Positions 1-7,879 are shown, counted from the first letter of the stretch. The stretch is 58,054 nt of DNA from Thalassotalea sp. (GCA_022448425.1 JAKVCY010000183.1:1-58054), one strand, 5' to 3'. A program made the numbers and translations. Notes: a model not told the origin generated them from the letters alone.

Positions 1-1
1 C

Positions 2-223
2 GAAATTAATAGCGAGTTCGTTGCTACATGTCGCGATTTAAGTGCAACAGGTATGGCAATTGAAGTAAGCCACCCGCTTGAAATAGGTACACAAGTAAAA
101 GCCAAAGTAGAGTCTGCTAACTCAACGGTTCAATCATTAGATGTAACCGGTAAAGTAGTTCGCGTTGATGAAGAGTCTGATGAATTGTACCTAATTGGCG
201 TTGCTATCGACGATATAGATTAA
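2..223 (+). CDS. PilZ domain protein, C-terminal part (5' end outside window)
   Basis: An open frame enters from the left edge and ends at TAA 221-223, giving 73 residues. It contains the PilZ signature D-L-S-A-T-G (the D/N-x-S-x-x-G motif) followed by alternating beta strands (GMAIEV, VKAKVE, GKVVRV, LIGVAI), as in the PilZ barrel that binds cyclic di-GMP. The R-x-x-x-R half of the binding motif would lie upstream of the window, so ligand binding cannot be judged. A hairpin plus T-run follows 41 bases after the stop, so this is probably the last gene of its transcript. Confidence 0.8.
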   Translation, partial: EINSEFVATCRDLSATGMAIEVSHPLEIGTQVKAKVESANSTVQSLDVTGKVVRVDEESDELYLIGVAIDDID

Positions 224-264
224 TTTGAAAAGCTTCACAAGCTTGCTGATAACACAAAGTATTA

Positions 265-299
265 CGTTGTAACTGTGTAAGCTGACAACGTTTTTTTTT
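265..299 (+). terminator. Rho-independent terminator after the PilZ gene
   Basis: CGTTGT (265-270) pairs with ACAACG (285-290) around a 14-base loop and is followed directly by nine T residues (291-299). The stem is short, but the T-run is strong and the position after the PilZ stop fits. Confidence 0.6.
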
Positions 300-456
300 G
301 TTTTGTTTTAGTGCTCGTTATTGACGTGACATGTCGTGTAACCAAGCGACGCATGTTAGATGATGTTTGCTCATTATGATGTTCAGTTAATAATGTTAAC
401 GCTAAGACTTTTAATGCCATAGCTCATACTAAGAGCTCATATAAAATAGCCACTCG

Positions 457-1437
457 ATGACGTTATCCACCTTAAAACGCCAAATTCCGCTACTCTCGCT
501 CATCGTAATGTGTGTTTGGTGGTCAGTTTTTTACCGATATGATCATGTGTTCAATGACTACGGCCAAGCCAATGATGAATGGTTGCTGCTAGTTGATGGT
601 CTCATTGTGCTTCCTCTTATTTGCTTCTTTTGCATTGAAAACAAAAAAGAGGCGCTGATTAAGTCCATCGCTTACATTGCGATCGTGATATTAGTTGGAA
701 GTTTTGCTATTCCTGCACAGGAAAAGCTGCTTTGGACTTATTTGGAAAAACTACGTTATCTTGTGTTAGTGGGGTTCGTGCTATTTGAGCTTGTGACGAT
801 TTACAGTGTATTTACCAGTATTAAGTTGTCTCTAAGCTTTTCTAAAGACCCAGATGAAGCCATATCTAATGCGATAGCGTCGAAGTTTGGTAGTGGCATC
901 ATTGGCTCAATTATGACATTTGAAGCAACGATGTGGACCTATTTCTTAAAAGCGCAACGGATTAATCGCGATGCCTTTTCTGGAATAGAGCATTTCAGCG
1001 TTGATCAAAAAGAGGGCACCAAAAGCAACTTATTAGGTTTCATTTTATTAATGATGTTTGAATTGCCAATCATGCATTTGGTGCTCCATTTTATTTGGTC
1101 TCCTTTTGCGGCAAATGTCGTGTCAATGCTAACCATTGCTGGCGTCATTTTCTTTGTCGCGGAATATAGAGCTATCTCTATTCGTCCTGTGTCAATTGCG
1201 GAGAACAGACTGATCATTAGATACGGGGTCTATCCAGTGAATGCTGTCGAATTCAGTGATATTGAATCGGTTGAACTACATAAAGAGTTTGTGCGCAGAC
1301 AACCGAACATTAAGCGTTATAACCTTACTGGTGTTCCTAATGTGAAAATAAAACTGCTGAATCAACACCAGATATTCCTGGGGGTAGATAGACCTGCTAA
1401 GTTTGTATCGTCGTTGGAAGCACGGGTTCATCAGTAG
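457..1437 (+). CDS. Membrane protein of unknown function with PH-like C-terminal domain
   Basis: A 326-residue protein that I do not recognise. Hydrophobic segments near residues 12-28, 45-60, 68-86, 100-125, 190-215 and 220-237 suggest about six membrane helices. The cytoplasmic-looking tail (about 240-326) has the pattern R-L-I-I-R-Y-G, then F-S-D-I-E-S-V-E, then V-K-I-K-L, which resembles bacterial PH (bPH2-like) domains. It stands alone: a terminator lies upstream and about 190 bases without a gene follow. The ATG at 457 has only a weak ribosome site. The function is unknown. Confidence 0.7.
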   Translation: MTLSTLKRQIPLLSLIVMCVWWSVFYRYDHVFNDYGQANDEWLLLVDGLIVLPLICFFCIENKKEALIKSIAYIAIVILVGSFAIPAQEKLLWTYLEKLRYLVLVGFVLFELVTIYSVFTSIKLSLSFSKDPDEAISNAIASKFGSGIIGSIMTFEATMWTYFLKAQRINRDAFSGIEHFSVDQKEGTKSNLLGFILLMMFELPIMHLVLHFIWSPFAANVVSMLTIAGVIFFVAEYRAISIRPVSIAENRLIIRYGVYPVNAVEFSDIESVELHKEFVRRQPNIKRYNLTGVPNVKIKLLNQHQIFLGVDRPAKFVSSLEARVHQ

Positions 1438-1573
1438 TTTATTGACGATAAACTCTCACTGTTTGTCGTTCATTTTATTCTTTCATTGTCTCTTCAATTT
1501 TCTCCGCTAGTTTTCTTCTAACTCGCTTCTAGCTGTCTGTCAGACCTCAGCTCATTTTCGATTCAGTCGAATG

Positions 1574-1601
1574 TAATCCATTGCTAACTATCTATCGTAT
1601 T
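1574..1601 (+). promoter_or_regulatory. Candidate ECF (RpoE/ChrR-type) promoter for the DUF2878 operon
   Basis: TAATCC (1574-1579), a 16-base spacer, then CGTATT (1596-1601), about 25 bases before the ATG at 1628. The same two-block arrangement occurs before the fasciclin, LON and sigma-factor genes. It resembles the TGATCC...CGTA pattern remembered for Rhodobacter RpoE promoters. The assignment is inferred from sequence likeness and position. Confidence 0.6.
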
Positions 1602-1627
1602 GCTCAATAACTGACTAAGAGCTTGCA

Positions 1628-2125
1628 ATGCGACAAATGATACTAAACGCGATTTTTTTCAACTTTTCATGGTTGGGTCTAATTCTAGTAGGCAACTATT
1701 TCATTCCTATTTCTCTGGCTTGGCTGGCATGGCACGTGAGTGAGTGTGAGGAGCGCGACAAAGAAGTTGTGCTCATTTGTTGTTTAGCGCTTACTGGCTT
1801 TATTGTAGACAGCGTGCTGATTCATTTGTCTATCTTTGATTTTGGAGGTGACATGCAAGTCATCCCATTATGGTTGATTACCCTTTGGGCGTGTTTCGCC
1901 GCGACGCTTCGTCATAGCCTATCTTTCATGCAAAAGCACATTCTACTGCCCATTATCGCGGGCGGAGCACTTGCACCTTTATCTTATTTTGCTGGTGTAA
2001 AACTCGGCGCTGTAAGCTTCCCGCAGCCTACTGTCGTGACATTCCCAGTCCTTTCGTTGATTTGGATGTCAATTCTCCTGACAGTAAACTCCATATTGAA
2101 AAAAGAGGAAGCGAGCTATGCATAA
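1628..2125 (+). CDS. DUF2878 family membrane protein
   Basis: A 165-residue, strongly hydrophobic protein with about five membrane segments. The opening M-R-Q-M-I-L-N-A-I-F-F-N-F-S-W and the following W-L-A-W-H match the DUF2878 family as I remember it. The function is unknown. It starts a three-gene operon: its end overlaps the next gene by eight bases, and that gene overlaps the third. The family commonly sits near CFA-like methyltransferase, DUF1365 and photolyase genes in marine gammaproteobacteria, as here. A candidate ECF promoter lies just upstream. Confidence 0.8.
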   Translation: MRQMILNAIFFNFSWLGLILVGNYFIPISLAWLAWHVSECEERDKEVVLICCLALTGFIVDSVLIHLSIFDFGGDMQVIPLWLITLWACFAATLRHSLSFMQKHILLPIIAGGALAPLSYFAGVKLGAVSFPQPTVVTFPVLSLIWMSILLTVNSILKKEEASYA

Positions 2126-2741
2126 GCGCTTAATAATACCTTTGGCTTTAATAGCATTAGCATTGCTTCCGTGTGAAAGCGATGCAAAGCCTGCGCAAAC
2201 GAATACCCCTCAACAGTCAGACATTCAAGATAAAACTAATGAACAAACGTCTACCAAGCCAAAACATACTACCCCAACACCACCACAGTTATTAAGTGAG
2301 CTTCGAGCAACGTTAACAGAAGTAGGTAGCGCTAGATTTAGCGTACTTTTTTGGGATGTTTACGACAGCAGCTTGTTGACACCATCCGGTACCTACGACA
2401 ACTCATCGAAATATCTTCTGGAAATCACTTATTTACGAAACATTAAAAGTGCTGTTCTGATTGAACGAACCGAAGAACAATGGCAACACTTGGGGGTCGA
2501 CGCTATTCAATATCAAAACTATCTTCCTCAGCTCAAAGCCCTGTGGCCTGATATTAAAAAAGGTGATCGCTTATCACTTTGGGTTGACAGCAATAATGCC
2601 AGTTTTTACTTCAACAACCTGTTATCGGGTTCTATTGACGATGGCGTGTTCGGTAATTTATTTGCCTCAATTTGGCTTTCTCCAGACACCAGTGAGCCCA
2701 AACTAAGAAAAAAATTAATAGGTCAATCAAATGAAAAATGA
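2118..2741 (+). CDS. Chalcone isomerase-like family protein, exported
   Basis: A 207-residue protein with an N-terminal signal peptide (about residues 1-23, cut near S-D-A-K-P), a low-complexity Thr/Pro/Gln linker (24-58), and a domain from about 60 on. The pattern V-G-S-A-R-F-S-V-L-F-W-D-V-Y-D-S-S-L-x-T-P-S-G and the later L-W-P-D-I-K-K-G-D-R-L fit the bacterial chalcone-isomerase-like family (Chalcone_3 type). Bacterial members have the fold but no proven isomerase activity; fatty-acid binding has been suggested for fold relatives. It overlaps both neighbours, so translational coupling is likely. Confidence 0.8.
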   Translation: MHKRLIIPLALIALALLPCESDAKPAQTNTPQQSDIQDKTNEQTSTKPKHTTPTPPQLLSELRATLTEVGSARFSVLFWDVYDSSLLTPSGTYDNSSKYLLEITYLRNIKSAVLIERTEEQWQHLGVDAIQYQNYLPQLKALWPDIKKGDRLSLWVDSNNASFYFNNLLSGSIDDGVFGNLFASIWLSPDTSEPKLRKKLIGQSNEK

Positions 2742-3300
2742 ATGTGTTAAAGCCTTTGTTAAGGCCGTAGGAACATCAGCATTAGCGCTTTCCGTGGCTG
2801 GGTGTGGTTCTCAGCAACTGACTGACTACAGTGCAACTACGCCTAAATTGTCGTTAGATGAATATTTTGATGGACCACTTACCGCGTGGGGTATGGTTCA
2901 AGATTACTCAGATCAGGTTACTCGACGTTTTTGTGTAGAGCTTGATGGAAACTGGCAGGGTAATGAAGGTGTGTTAGTGGAGAAGTTTTATTTTGCCGAT
3001 GGCGAAATTAGCTATCGTACTTGGAAACTAACAAAGAATGGAAGCAGCTACACTGGCACAGCAGAAGATGTTGAAGGCACAGCTACTGGTGCCAGAGAAG
3101 GCTTTGCCTTTCAGTGGCAATACAATTTACAACTTGAAGTAGACGACACTCAATATGTGTTTTTCTTGGATGATTGGATGTACCAACTCGATCAATATCG
3201 AGTTTTTAACCGCACATCAATGAAGAAGTTTGGCATTGAAGTCGCACACTTAACGATATTTTTTGACAAACAACAACCTAATCGCACATGTAAAAGCTAG
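2731..3300 (+). CDS. DUF3833 family lipoprotein
   Basis: A 189-residue protein with a signal peptide ending in the lipobox V-A-G-C (Cys about 25), so it is probably lipid-anchored in the periplasm. The mature part shows L-x-x-Y-F-D-G-P-L-x-A-W-G, then F-x-V-x-x-x-G-x-W and a C-terminal D-D-W-M-Y-Q-L-D-x-Y-R-V-F-N-R-T. These match the DUF3833 family as I remember it. It overlaps the end of the chalcone-isomerase-like gene by 11 bases. In other gammaproteobacteria the same trio accompanies CFA-like methyltransferases. The molecular role is unknown. Confidence 0.82.
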   Translation: MKNECVKAFVKAVGTSALALSVAGCGSQQLTDYSATTPKLSLDEYFDGPLTAWGMVQDYSDQVTRRFCVELDGNWQGNEGVLVEKFYFADGEISYRTWKLTKNGSSYTGTAEDVEGTATGAREGFAFQWQYNLQLEVDDTQYVFFLDDWMYQLDQYRVFNRTSMKKFGIEVAHLTIFFDKQQPNRTCKS

Positions 3301-3326
3301 TTTTTAACCTCCAATTAAAATAGATA

Positions 3327-3353
3327 AGCGAGCACAATGCTCGCTCTTCCTGC
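3327..3353 (+). terminator. Probable terminator after the DUF3833 operon
   Basis: AGCGAGCA (3327-3334), loop CAA, TGCTCGCT (3338-3345): a perfect 8-bp hairpin 26 bases after the stop. The tail is only partly T-rich (CTTCCTGCTT), so efficiency is uncertain. Confidence 0.55.
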
Positions 3354-3408
3354 TTGTGCTTTATATGTATTAAGTTTTTGATATGTAAAATAAAAAATGA
3401 ACAAAAAG

Positions 3409-3436
3409 TGAACTCGTTAAAAAAATGTAACGTAAC
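3409..3436 (+). promoter_or_regulatory. Candidate ECF (RpoE/ChrR-type) promoter for the fasciclin lipoprotein gene
   Basis: TGAACT (3409-3414), 16-base spacer, CGTAAC (3431-3436). Transcription would begin near 3443, about 28 bases before the TTG start at 3471. The -35 block departs more from TGATC than those at the LON and sigma genes do, so this is the least certain of the four sites. Confidence 0.5.
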
Positions 3437-3470
3437 ATTGCTCGTCAAAACTAAAAAAGAGGGCAGAACA

Positions 3471-5660
3471 TTGAAGAGTTCAAAATTATTAGCAACAGCA
3501 TTCATGAGTGTTTTATTCCTATCCGCTTGTGATGACGATGATGACGACCACGCGGTCGTTACCCCAACACCAGCACCAGTAGAAGAGGCGACAACGATCG
3601 TTGATGTCGCGGTAAGCGATGGCAACTTAACGACGCTAGTAGCAGCGCTACAGGCAACGGGCCTTGACGCTACATTGGATGACGAAACACAGACATTTAC
3701 AGTATTTGCACCAACAGACGACGCGTTTGCGTTACTTGGTGAAGACGTAATTAATGGCTTACTAGAAGACACAGATACACTGTCAGACATTCTGACCTAC
3801 CATGTTATTGGTAGCAGCGTGGAAGCGTCTGCAGCTATTGGCTTAGCAGGTTCTACGGTAGAAATGGTCAACGGCGATATGGTTGGTCTTTCTGTAAGTG
3901 GCGATGATTTATTGGTTAACACGGCAACAGTGACAACAACGGACATTGTGACAGACAATGGCATTATACACGTTATAGATGCTGTACTTATGCCACCAGC
4001 CGAAAGAGGCGAACCGACTACAAACATTGTTGATACGGCAGTCGCTGCTGGTTCTTTCACAACACTTGTAGCGGCATTACAAGCGACAGGTTTGGATGCG
4101 ACGCTTGCAGATGAAAGCGCTATGTTCACTGTGTTTGCACCAACAGATGATGCCTTTGCACTACTGGGTGATGATACGATTGCAACTTTGTTAGCTAACC
4201 CCGATGTATTAAGTAGCATCTTGTTACAACACGTTGTCGGCGCTGAAGTAGACTCTATTACTGCTTACACGCTCAACGGTATGCAAGCTACTACGGCTTC
4301 GGGTGCAATGGTAGATATTGCAATTAACACAGATACTGACATGTTAACCGTGGGTGGCGTGAATGTTGTAACGAAAGACATCTACACCACCAATGGCATT
4401 ATCCATGTTATTGATGCCGTTATTATTGGTGATGTCGAAGTGCCTTCTGAAATGAGTACTGTAGTGGATGTAGCGGTAGAAAATGGTTCGTTCACAACAC
4501 TTGTAGCTGCCTTACAGGCGACTGGGCTAGATGCAGTTCTTGCTGATCCAGATACAGATTTAACGGTGTTTGCACCTACAGATGCTGCATTTGCATTGTT
4601 AGGGCAAGATACTATCGACGCGTTGCTGGCAGACCCTGATACATTGAGTAAAATTCTGTTATACCACGTAATTAGTGGTAGCAAGATCATGTCTGATGCG
4701 GCTATTTCGGTTGCAAATTCAAGTGAAAACACAGTTGAGACAGCAAACAGTCAAATGGCTGCATTATCACTATCTGACGGTACGTTATTTGTAAACCAAA
4801 GTGCAGTATCTGCAACTGACGTTATGGCTGACAACGGCGTTATCCACGTAGTTGACCAAGTTATCTTACCACCAACTGAAAAGGGCACACCTACTGGTAC
4901 CATCGTAGATGTTGCAGTGGCAGATGCGAACTTCTCTACGCTTGTTGCAGCATTAACTGCAGCGGACTTAGTTGATACGCTAGCGGACGAAAGTGCGACA
5001 TTCACAGTATTTGCACCTACCGATGCGGCGTTCTCAAAAATCGAAGCAAGCGCTTTATCTGGTTTAATCGCAGATGTGCCAGCATTAACGAGCGTGTTAT
5101 TGAAACATGTTGTTAGCTCTGAAATTAATTCAGTGGCAGCTTATGCAGCAAATGGTGCGATGGTAGGCACAGTCGTTGGCGATGACGTAAGTGTTGCTAT
5201 CGTTAATTTCACCTCTTACGCTGATGGTGCGAGCGAAGAAATCGCATACGACGCAGTCAACCAACGCTTCGTTGGTGGCATGGGTTCAAGTAACCCAGGT
5301 TTAAGTCTTTATACTTTCGATAGTGACCTAACAACTGGTGGTAGTGCGTGTAACGTTACGTGCGCCGACAACTGGCCTCCACTATTGGTGACTGACGGCG
5401 AGGTATCGATGATACCTGGGGTTGGCACCGTGATGAGAGATGATGGTGACATGCAGGTAACCTATCAAGGCCGCCCATTATACTTCTACGTTGGCGACAG
5501 CGCAGCGGGCGATACTACTGGCCAAGGTCTAGGTGATGTATGGTGGCTATCTACACAAAGCCAAACATCGCTTCAAATTAATGGTAGCAATGTAACAACT
5601 ACAGATATATACACCACTAATGGCGTAATCCATGTCATTGATACGGTAATTACAAACTAG
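3471..5660 (+). CDS. Fasciclin (FAS1) repeat lipoprotein with a nested COG4315-type domain
   Basis: I place the start at TTG 3471. It has GAGGG at 3459-3463 seven bases upstream and gives a clean signal peptide with lipobox L-S-A-C followed by a run of Asp. An in-frame ATG at 3354 would add 39 non-signal residues and lies before the candidate promoter. The 729-residue product carries four FAS1 domains starting near residues 41, 182, 330 and 476. Each has T-x-F-A-P-T-D-x-A-F and ends with N-G-x-I-H-V-x-D. The fourth is split at about 578-696 by a domain with L-Y-T-F-D-S-D, C-x-x-x-C-A-D-N-W-P-P-L and G-R-P-L-Y-F-Y, typical of the COG4315/Lipoprotein_15 repeat. FAS1 domains mediate adhesion. 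I recall a fasciclin protein in the Rhodobacter RpoE core regulon. Outer-membrane or surface location is inferred. Confidence 0.88.
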   Translation: MKSSKLLATAFMSVLFLSACDDDDDDHAVVTPTPAPVEEATTIVDVAVSDGNLTTLVAALQATGLDATLDDETQTFTVFAPTDDAFALLGEDVINGLLEDTDTLSDILTYHVIGSSVEASAAIGLAGSTVEMVNGDMVGLSVSGDDLLVNTATVTTTDIVTDNGIIHVIDAVLMPPAERGEPTTNIVDTAVAAGSFTTLVAALQATGLDATLADESAMFTVFAPTDDAFALLGDDTIATLLANPDVLSSILLQHVVGAEVDSITAYTLNGMQATTASGAMVDIAINTDTDMLTVGGVNVVTKDIYTTNGIIHVIDAVIIGDVEVPSEMSTVVDVAVENGSFTTLVAALQATGLDAVLADPDTDLTVFAPTDAAFALLGQDTIDALLADPDTLSKILLYHVISGSKIMSDAAISVANSSENTVETANSQMAALSLSDGTLFVNQSAVSATDVMADNGVIHVVDQVILPPTEKGTPTGTIVDVAVADANFSTLVAALTAADLVDTLADESATFTVFAPTDAAFSKIEASALSGLIADVPALTSVLLKHVVSSEINSVAAYAANGAMVGTVVGDDVSVAIVNFTSYADGASEEIAYDAVNQRFVGGMGSSNPGLSLYTFDSDLTTGGSACNVTCADNWPPLLVTDGEVSMIPGVGTVMRDDGDMQVTYQGRPLYFYVGDSAAGDTTGQGLGDVWWLSTQSQTSLQINGSNVTTTDIYTTNGVIHVIDTVITN

Positions 5661-5686
5661 TTGTTGTTAGTTAAAGCGTTGACTAT

Positions 5687-5721
5687 AGAAAGGGAAGTTG
5701 AGCTTCCCTTTCTTATTTTTT
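5687..5721 (+). terminator. Terminator after the fasciclin gene
   Basis: AGAAAGGGAAG (5687-5697), loop TTGAG, CTTCCCTTTCT (5703-5713), followed by a T-rich tail. A strong 11-bp stem 26 bases after the stop. Confidence 0.85.
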
Positions 5722-5772
5722 GTTTTCTTTTTTCTTCTCTTGTTTTAGGTATCTTATTTTTAATTCATTATG

Positions 5773-5818
5773 TTAACGCCTTATCTTAACGCCTTATCTT
5801 AACGCCTTATCTTAACGC
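5773..5818 (+). repeat. 13-bp tandem repeat, about 3.5 copies
   Basis: TTAACGCCTTATC occurs at 5773-5785, 5786-5798 and 5799-5811 with no mismatch, plus the partial unit TTAACGC at 5812-5818. It lies between the fasciclin terminator and the candidate promoter of the LON-domain gene. The role is unknown; it may be slippage-prone or a protein-binding array. Confidence 0.9.
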
Positions 5819-5853
5819 TATACCGTTATCGTAACTTTTATTCATATTAACGT

Positions 5854-5881
5854 TGATCATGTCTTAAATGGGTTACGTATT
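5854..5881 (+). promoter_or_regulatory. Candidate ECF (RpoE/ChrR-type) promoter for the LON-domain gene
   Basis: TGATCA (5854-5859), 16-base spacer, CGTATT (5876-5881). It is the closest of the four sites to a TGATC-N16-CGTA pattern. The predicted transcript start is near 5888, about 33 bases before ATG 5921. Confidence 0.65.
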
Positions 5882-5920
5882 TAATAACAATTAGTTATTT
5901 TGAGTTTTATGTAGTTGATA

Positions 5921-6472
5921 ATGATAGTACCGATTTTTCCTTTAAAAATATTTCTATTGCCTGACGGTGTGACACAGTTGCGCATCTTTGAGCAGCGTTA
6001 TTTAAATATGGTGAAGAATGCGGCGAAGACTCAAGGTTTCGTAATAGCCTATAATACTGACAGTGGTATTAGCGAGTGGGGCAGTTGGGTTGATATCGTT
6101 GATTTCGAGGCTGGTGAGGACGGGTTACTCAATATCATTGTGTCATGTAAGCAATTAGTGGGCATTGGTAATACGATGCGCCAAGATGACGATTTACTGT
6201 TGGGAGAGATAGAACCTCTGATGCACTGGCCTGTAGTAACAGAACAGGTACAGTGTCAATTACTGCAGGAGCAATTAGAAAAGTTATTTAATGAGCACCC
6301 TTCATTACAAAAGCTATACACTGCTCCACGTTTTGACAGAGACGATTGGGTTTGTGCCCGTTGGTTAGAGTTGTTACCGATAAGCTTTGACGGTAAAAAA
6401 CACTTTGTCAAACCGAACAGTTTTCCGCAGGCAGTTGAATTCCTCAATACGATTATTTTTAAAGAAAACTGA
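5921..6472 (+). CDS. LON substrate-binding-domain protein (Lon N-terminal-like)
   Basis: A 183-residue protein with the LAN/LON domain opening I-V-P-I-F-P-L-K-I-F-L-L-P-D-G-V-T-Q-L-R-I-F-E-Q-R-Y. It lacks the ATPase and protease parts of Lon, so it is a stand-alone substrate-recognition-like domain; the partner is unknown. I prefer ATG 5921. TTG 5915 is in frame two codons earlier, and neither has a clear ribosome site. The gene ends inside the promoter of the sigma-factor gene. Stand-alone LON proteins recur beside ECF/ChrR modules in marine gammaproteobacteria, as I recall. Confidence 0.85.
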   Translation: MIVPIFPLKIFLLPDGVTQLRIFEQRYLNMVKNAAKTQGFVIAYNTDSGISEWGSWVDIVDFEAGEDGLLNIIVSCKQLVGIGNTMRQDDDLLLGEIEPLMHWPVVTEQVQCQLLQEQLEKLFNEHPSLQKLYTAPRFDRDDWVCARWLELLPISFDGKKHFVKPNSFPQAVEFLNTIIFKEN

Positions 6473-6498
6473 TCTCAAGCTAACACCAAGAACGTAGA
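6470..6498 (+). promoter_or_regulatory. Candidate autoregulatory ECF promoter for the sigma/chrR operon
   Basis: TGATCT (6470-6475), 17-base spacer, CGTAGA (6493-6498), overlapping the last three bases of the LON gene and about 35 bases before the sigma-factor ATG. ECF sigma factors of this group usually drive their own operon, which fits the placement. Confidence 0.55.
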
Positions 6499-6532
6499 AG
6501 TATCGAGTCTTAATTTTATTGGAAGTGAAAAG

Positions 6533-7165
6533 ATGGGACAAACGGTGACTTCCTCGTTGCAATCAGGCGCTAAAGCGCCTAAAACTATAGCAATGAAGGA
6601 AAATACAGAACATCAAGCACTAGCGGATTGGTTGCAGGCTGTTGCGAACGAAAGGAGCAAGGCTGCATTCACTCACCTATTTAAATTCTTTGCACCAAAA
6701 ATTCAGCGAATCGCGGCGAGTAAATATGGCAACGAGACGCTGGCTTCAGAGGTAGTGCAAGAAACCATGTCCAACGTTTGGCGTAAGGCACATTTGTTCA
6801 ACCCTGATAAGGGTTCACCTACGACATGGGTTTATACCGTAATGCGTAACGTGTCCTTCGATTTGCTTCGCAAGATAAAGACAAAGAAAGAAGACAACCT
6901 GAGTGATGACTTTTGGCCGCTTGTCGAAAGTAGTGAGGCAGAAGACGCTGACTCGCAATTTCAAGACCATTTGGCAAGTAAAGAAGTTATGCGATGCATT
7001 GATACATTGCCGGAAGAACAAAAGTGCGTTGTTAAAGGCTTTTACTTCATGGAAATGTCGCAAGAGCAATTAGCCCAGCATTTAGGTATTCCATTAGGAA
7101 CAGTCAAATCGCGATTACGATTAGCTTTGGCAAAACTTAAGCAGCAGATAGGAGGTGAAAAATGA
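6533..7165 (+). CDS. ECF RNA polymerase sigma factor (ECF11, RpoE/ChrR type)
   Basis: A 210-residue sigma-70 family protein. Region 2 spans about residues 42-110 (F-x-x-F-A-P-K-I..., V-V-Q-E-T-M-x-N-V-W, then T-W-V-Y-T-V-M-R-N-V-S-F-D-L-L-R). Region 4 spans about 145-205 (L-P-E-E-Q-K-x-V-V-K-G-F-Y, then L-A-Q-H-L-G-I-P-L-G-T-V-K-S-R-L-R-L-A). The gene overlaps the start of chrR by four bases (ATGA), so sigma and anti-sigma are made in step. Relatives respond to singlet oxygen. GGAAG lies about seven bases before the ATG. A later ATG (codon 21) is possible but has no better ribosome site. Confidence 0.93.
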   Translation: MGQTVTSSLQSGAKAPKTIAMKENTEHQALADWLQAVANERSKAAFTHLFKFFAPKIQRIAASKYGNETLASEVVQETMSNVWRKAHLFNPDKGSPTTWVYTVMRNVSFDLLRKIKTKKEDNLSDDFWPLVESSEAEDADSQFQDHLASKEVMRCIDTLPEEQKCVVKGFYFMEMSQEQLAQHLGIPLGTVKSRLRLALAKLKQQIGGEK

Positions 7166-7845
7166 TCAGCTGTCATCCTACTCAAGAAATGCTTGAGAAA
7201 TTCGCTAATGGTGAACTCCCTGCGACGTTGGCAGCGGCAGTGTCTATTCACGCTGAAATGTGTTCAGAGTGCAAAGCACAAATTGCAGCTTACACGGAGC
7301 AACAAGCAGAATCAGGCTTTAATGGTGTGTCGAGTCATGCGTCGAGCGCCAACGTTAATGATGAAGATGTGTTTGCTGGCATAGATATTGACGATCTGAT
7401 AGCCGCTATCACTGCTACTGACGAGATAGACATTGCGTTAGAAGATAAAGAAAAAACGATCACAGTCAAAGGCAAGGAGTACGTGTTACCTCGCGCTTTA
7501 ACTAATATGACTATGAGCAACTGGAGCAGCATCGGTAAATTGGCTCGCTCTCGCGTTGAGTTGGGTGAAGGCGAAATACGCGCTAGCCTGCTACAAATCC
7601 AGCCTGGTGGTTCTGTGCCTGAGCACACACATAAAGGCTTTGAATTGACGTTATTGCTCGATGGTTCGTTCGAAGATGATATGGGTGTATACGGCCCTGG
7701 AGACTTTATCGTACTCGATGGCAAGCATACTCATAACCCTGTAAGTCACGAAGGCTGCTTGTGTTATACCGTGTCGAACGATGCTCAGCATTTCACGCAA
7801 GGTATAAATAAACTACTTAATCCGTTTGGTTCATTTATTTACTAA
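7162..7845 (+). CDS. chrR: ChrR-type zinc/cupin anti-sigma factor
   Basis: A 227-residue anti-sigma factor. The N-terminal ZAS domain carries His5, His30, Cys34 and Cys37, one position off the zinc ligands remembered for Rhodobacter ChrR. The C-terminal cupin (about 135-215) shows H-T-H-K-G-F-E-L (His155, His157, Glu161) and a further His near 189-191, fitting a second metal site. Family knowledge: the ZAS domain holds the sigma factor inactive, and the cupin is needed to sense singlet oxygen. The start overlaps the sigma gene stop, and GGAGGTG precedes the ATG. Confidence 0.93.
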   Translation: MISCHPTQEMLEKFANGELPATLAAAVSIHAEMCSECKAQIAAYTEQQAESGFNGVSSHASSANVNDEDVFAGIDIDDLIAAITATDEIDIALEDKEKTITVKGKEYVLPRALTNMTMSNWSSIGKLARSRVELGEGEIRASLLQIQPGGSVPEHTHKGFELTLLLDGSFEDDMGVYGPGDFIVLDGKHTHNPVSHEGCLCYTVSNDAQHFTQGINKLLNPFGSFIY

Positions 7846-7879
7846 ACTTGTTTATAGGAATAGCTAATTCCAATCTACT

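Noticed and set aside
3278-5005. Long minus-strand open frames opposite the fasciclin gene (3278-3790, 3797-4219, 4382-4732, 4751-5005)
   Set aside because: They are Ser/Ala/Thr/Val-rich mirror images of the repetitive FAS1 coding sequence, have no ribosome sites or known motifs, and vanish outside the repeats.
5773-5818. CRISPR-like array
   Set aside because: The 13-bp units are directly adjacent with no spacers and no cas genes nearby.
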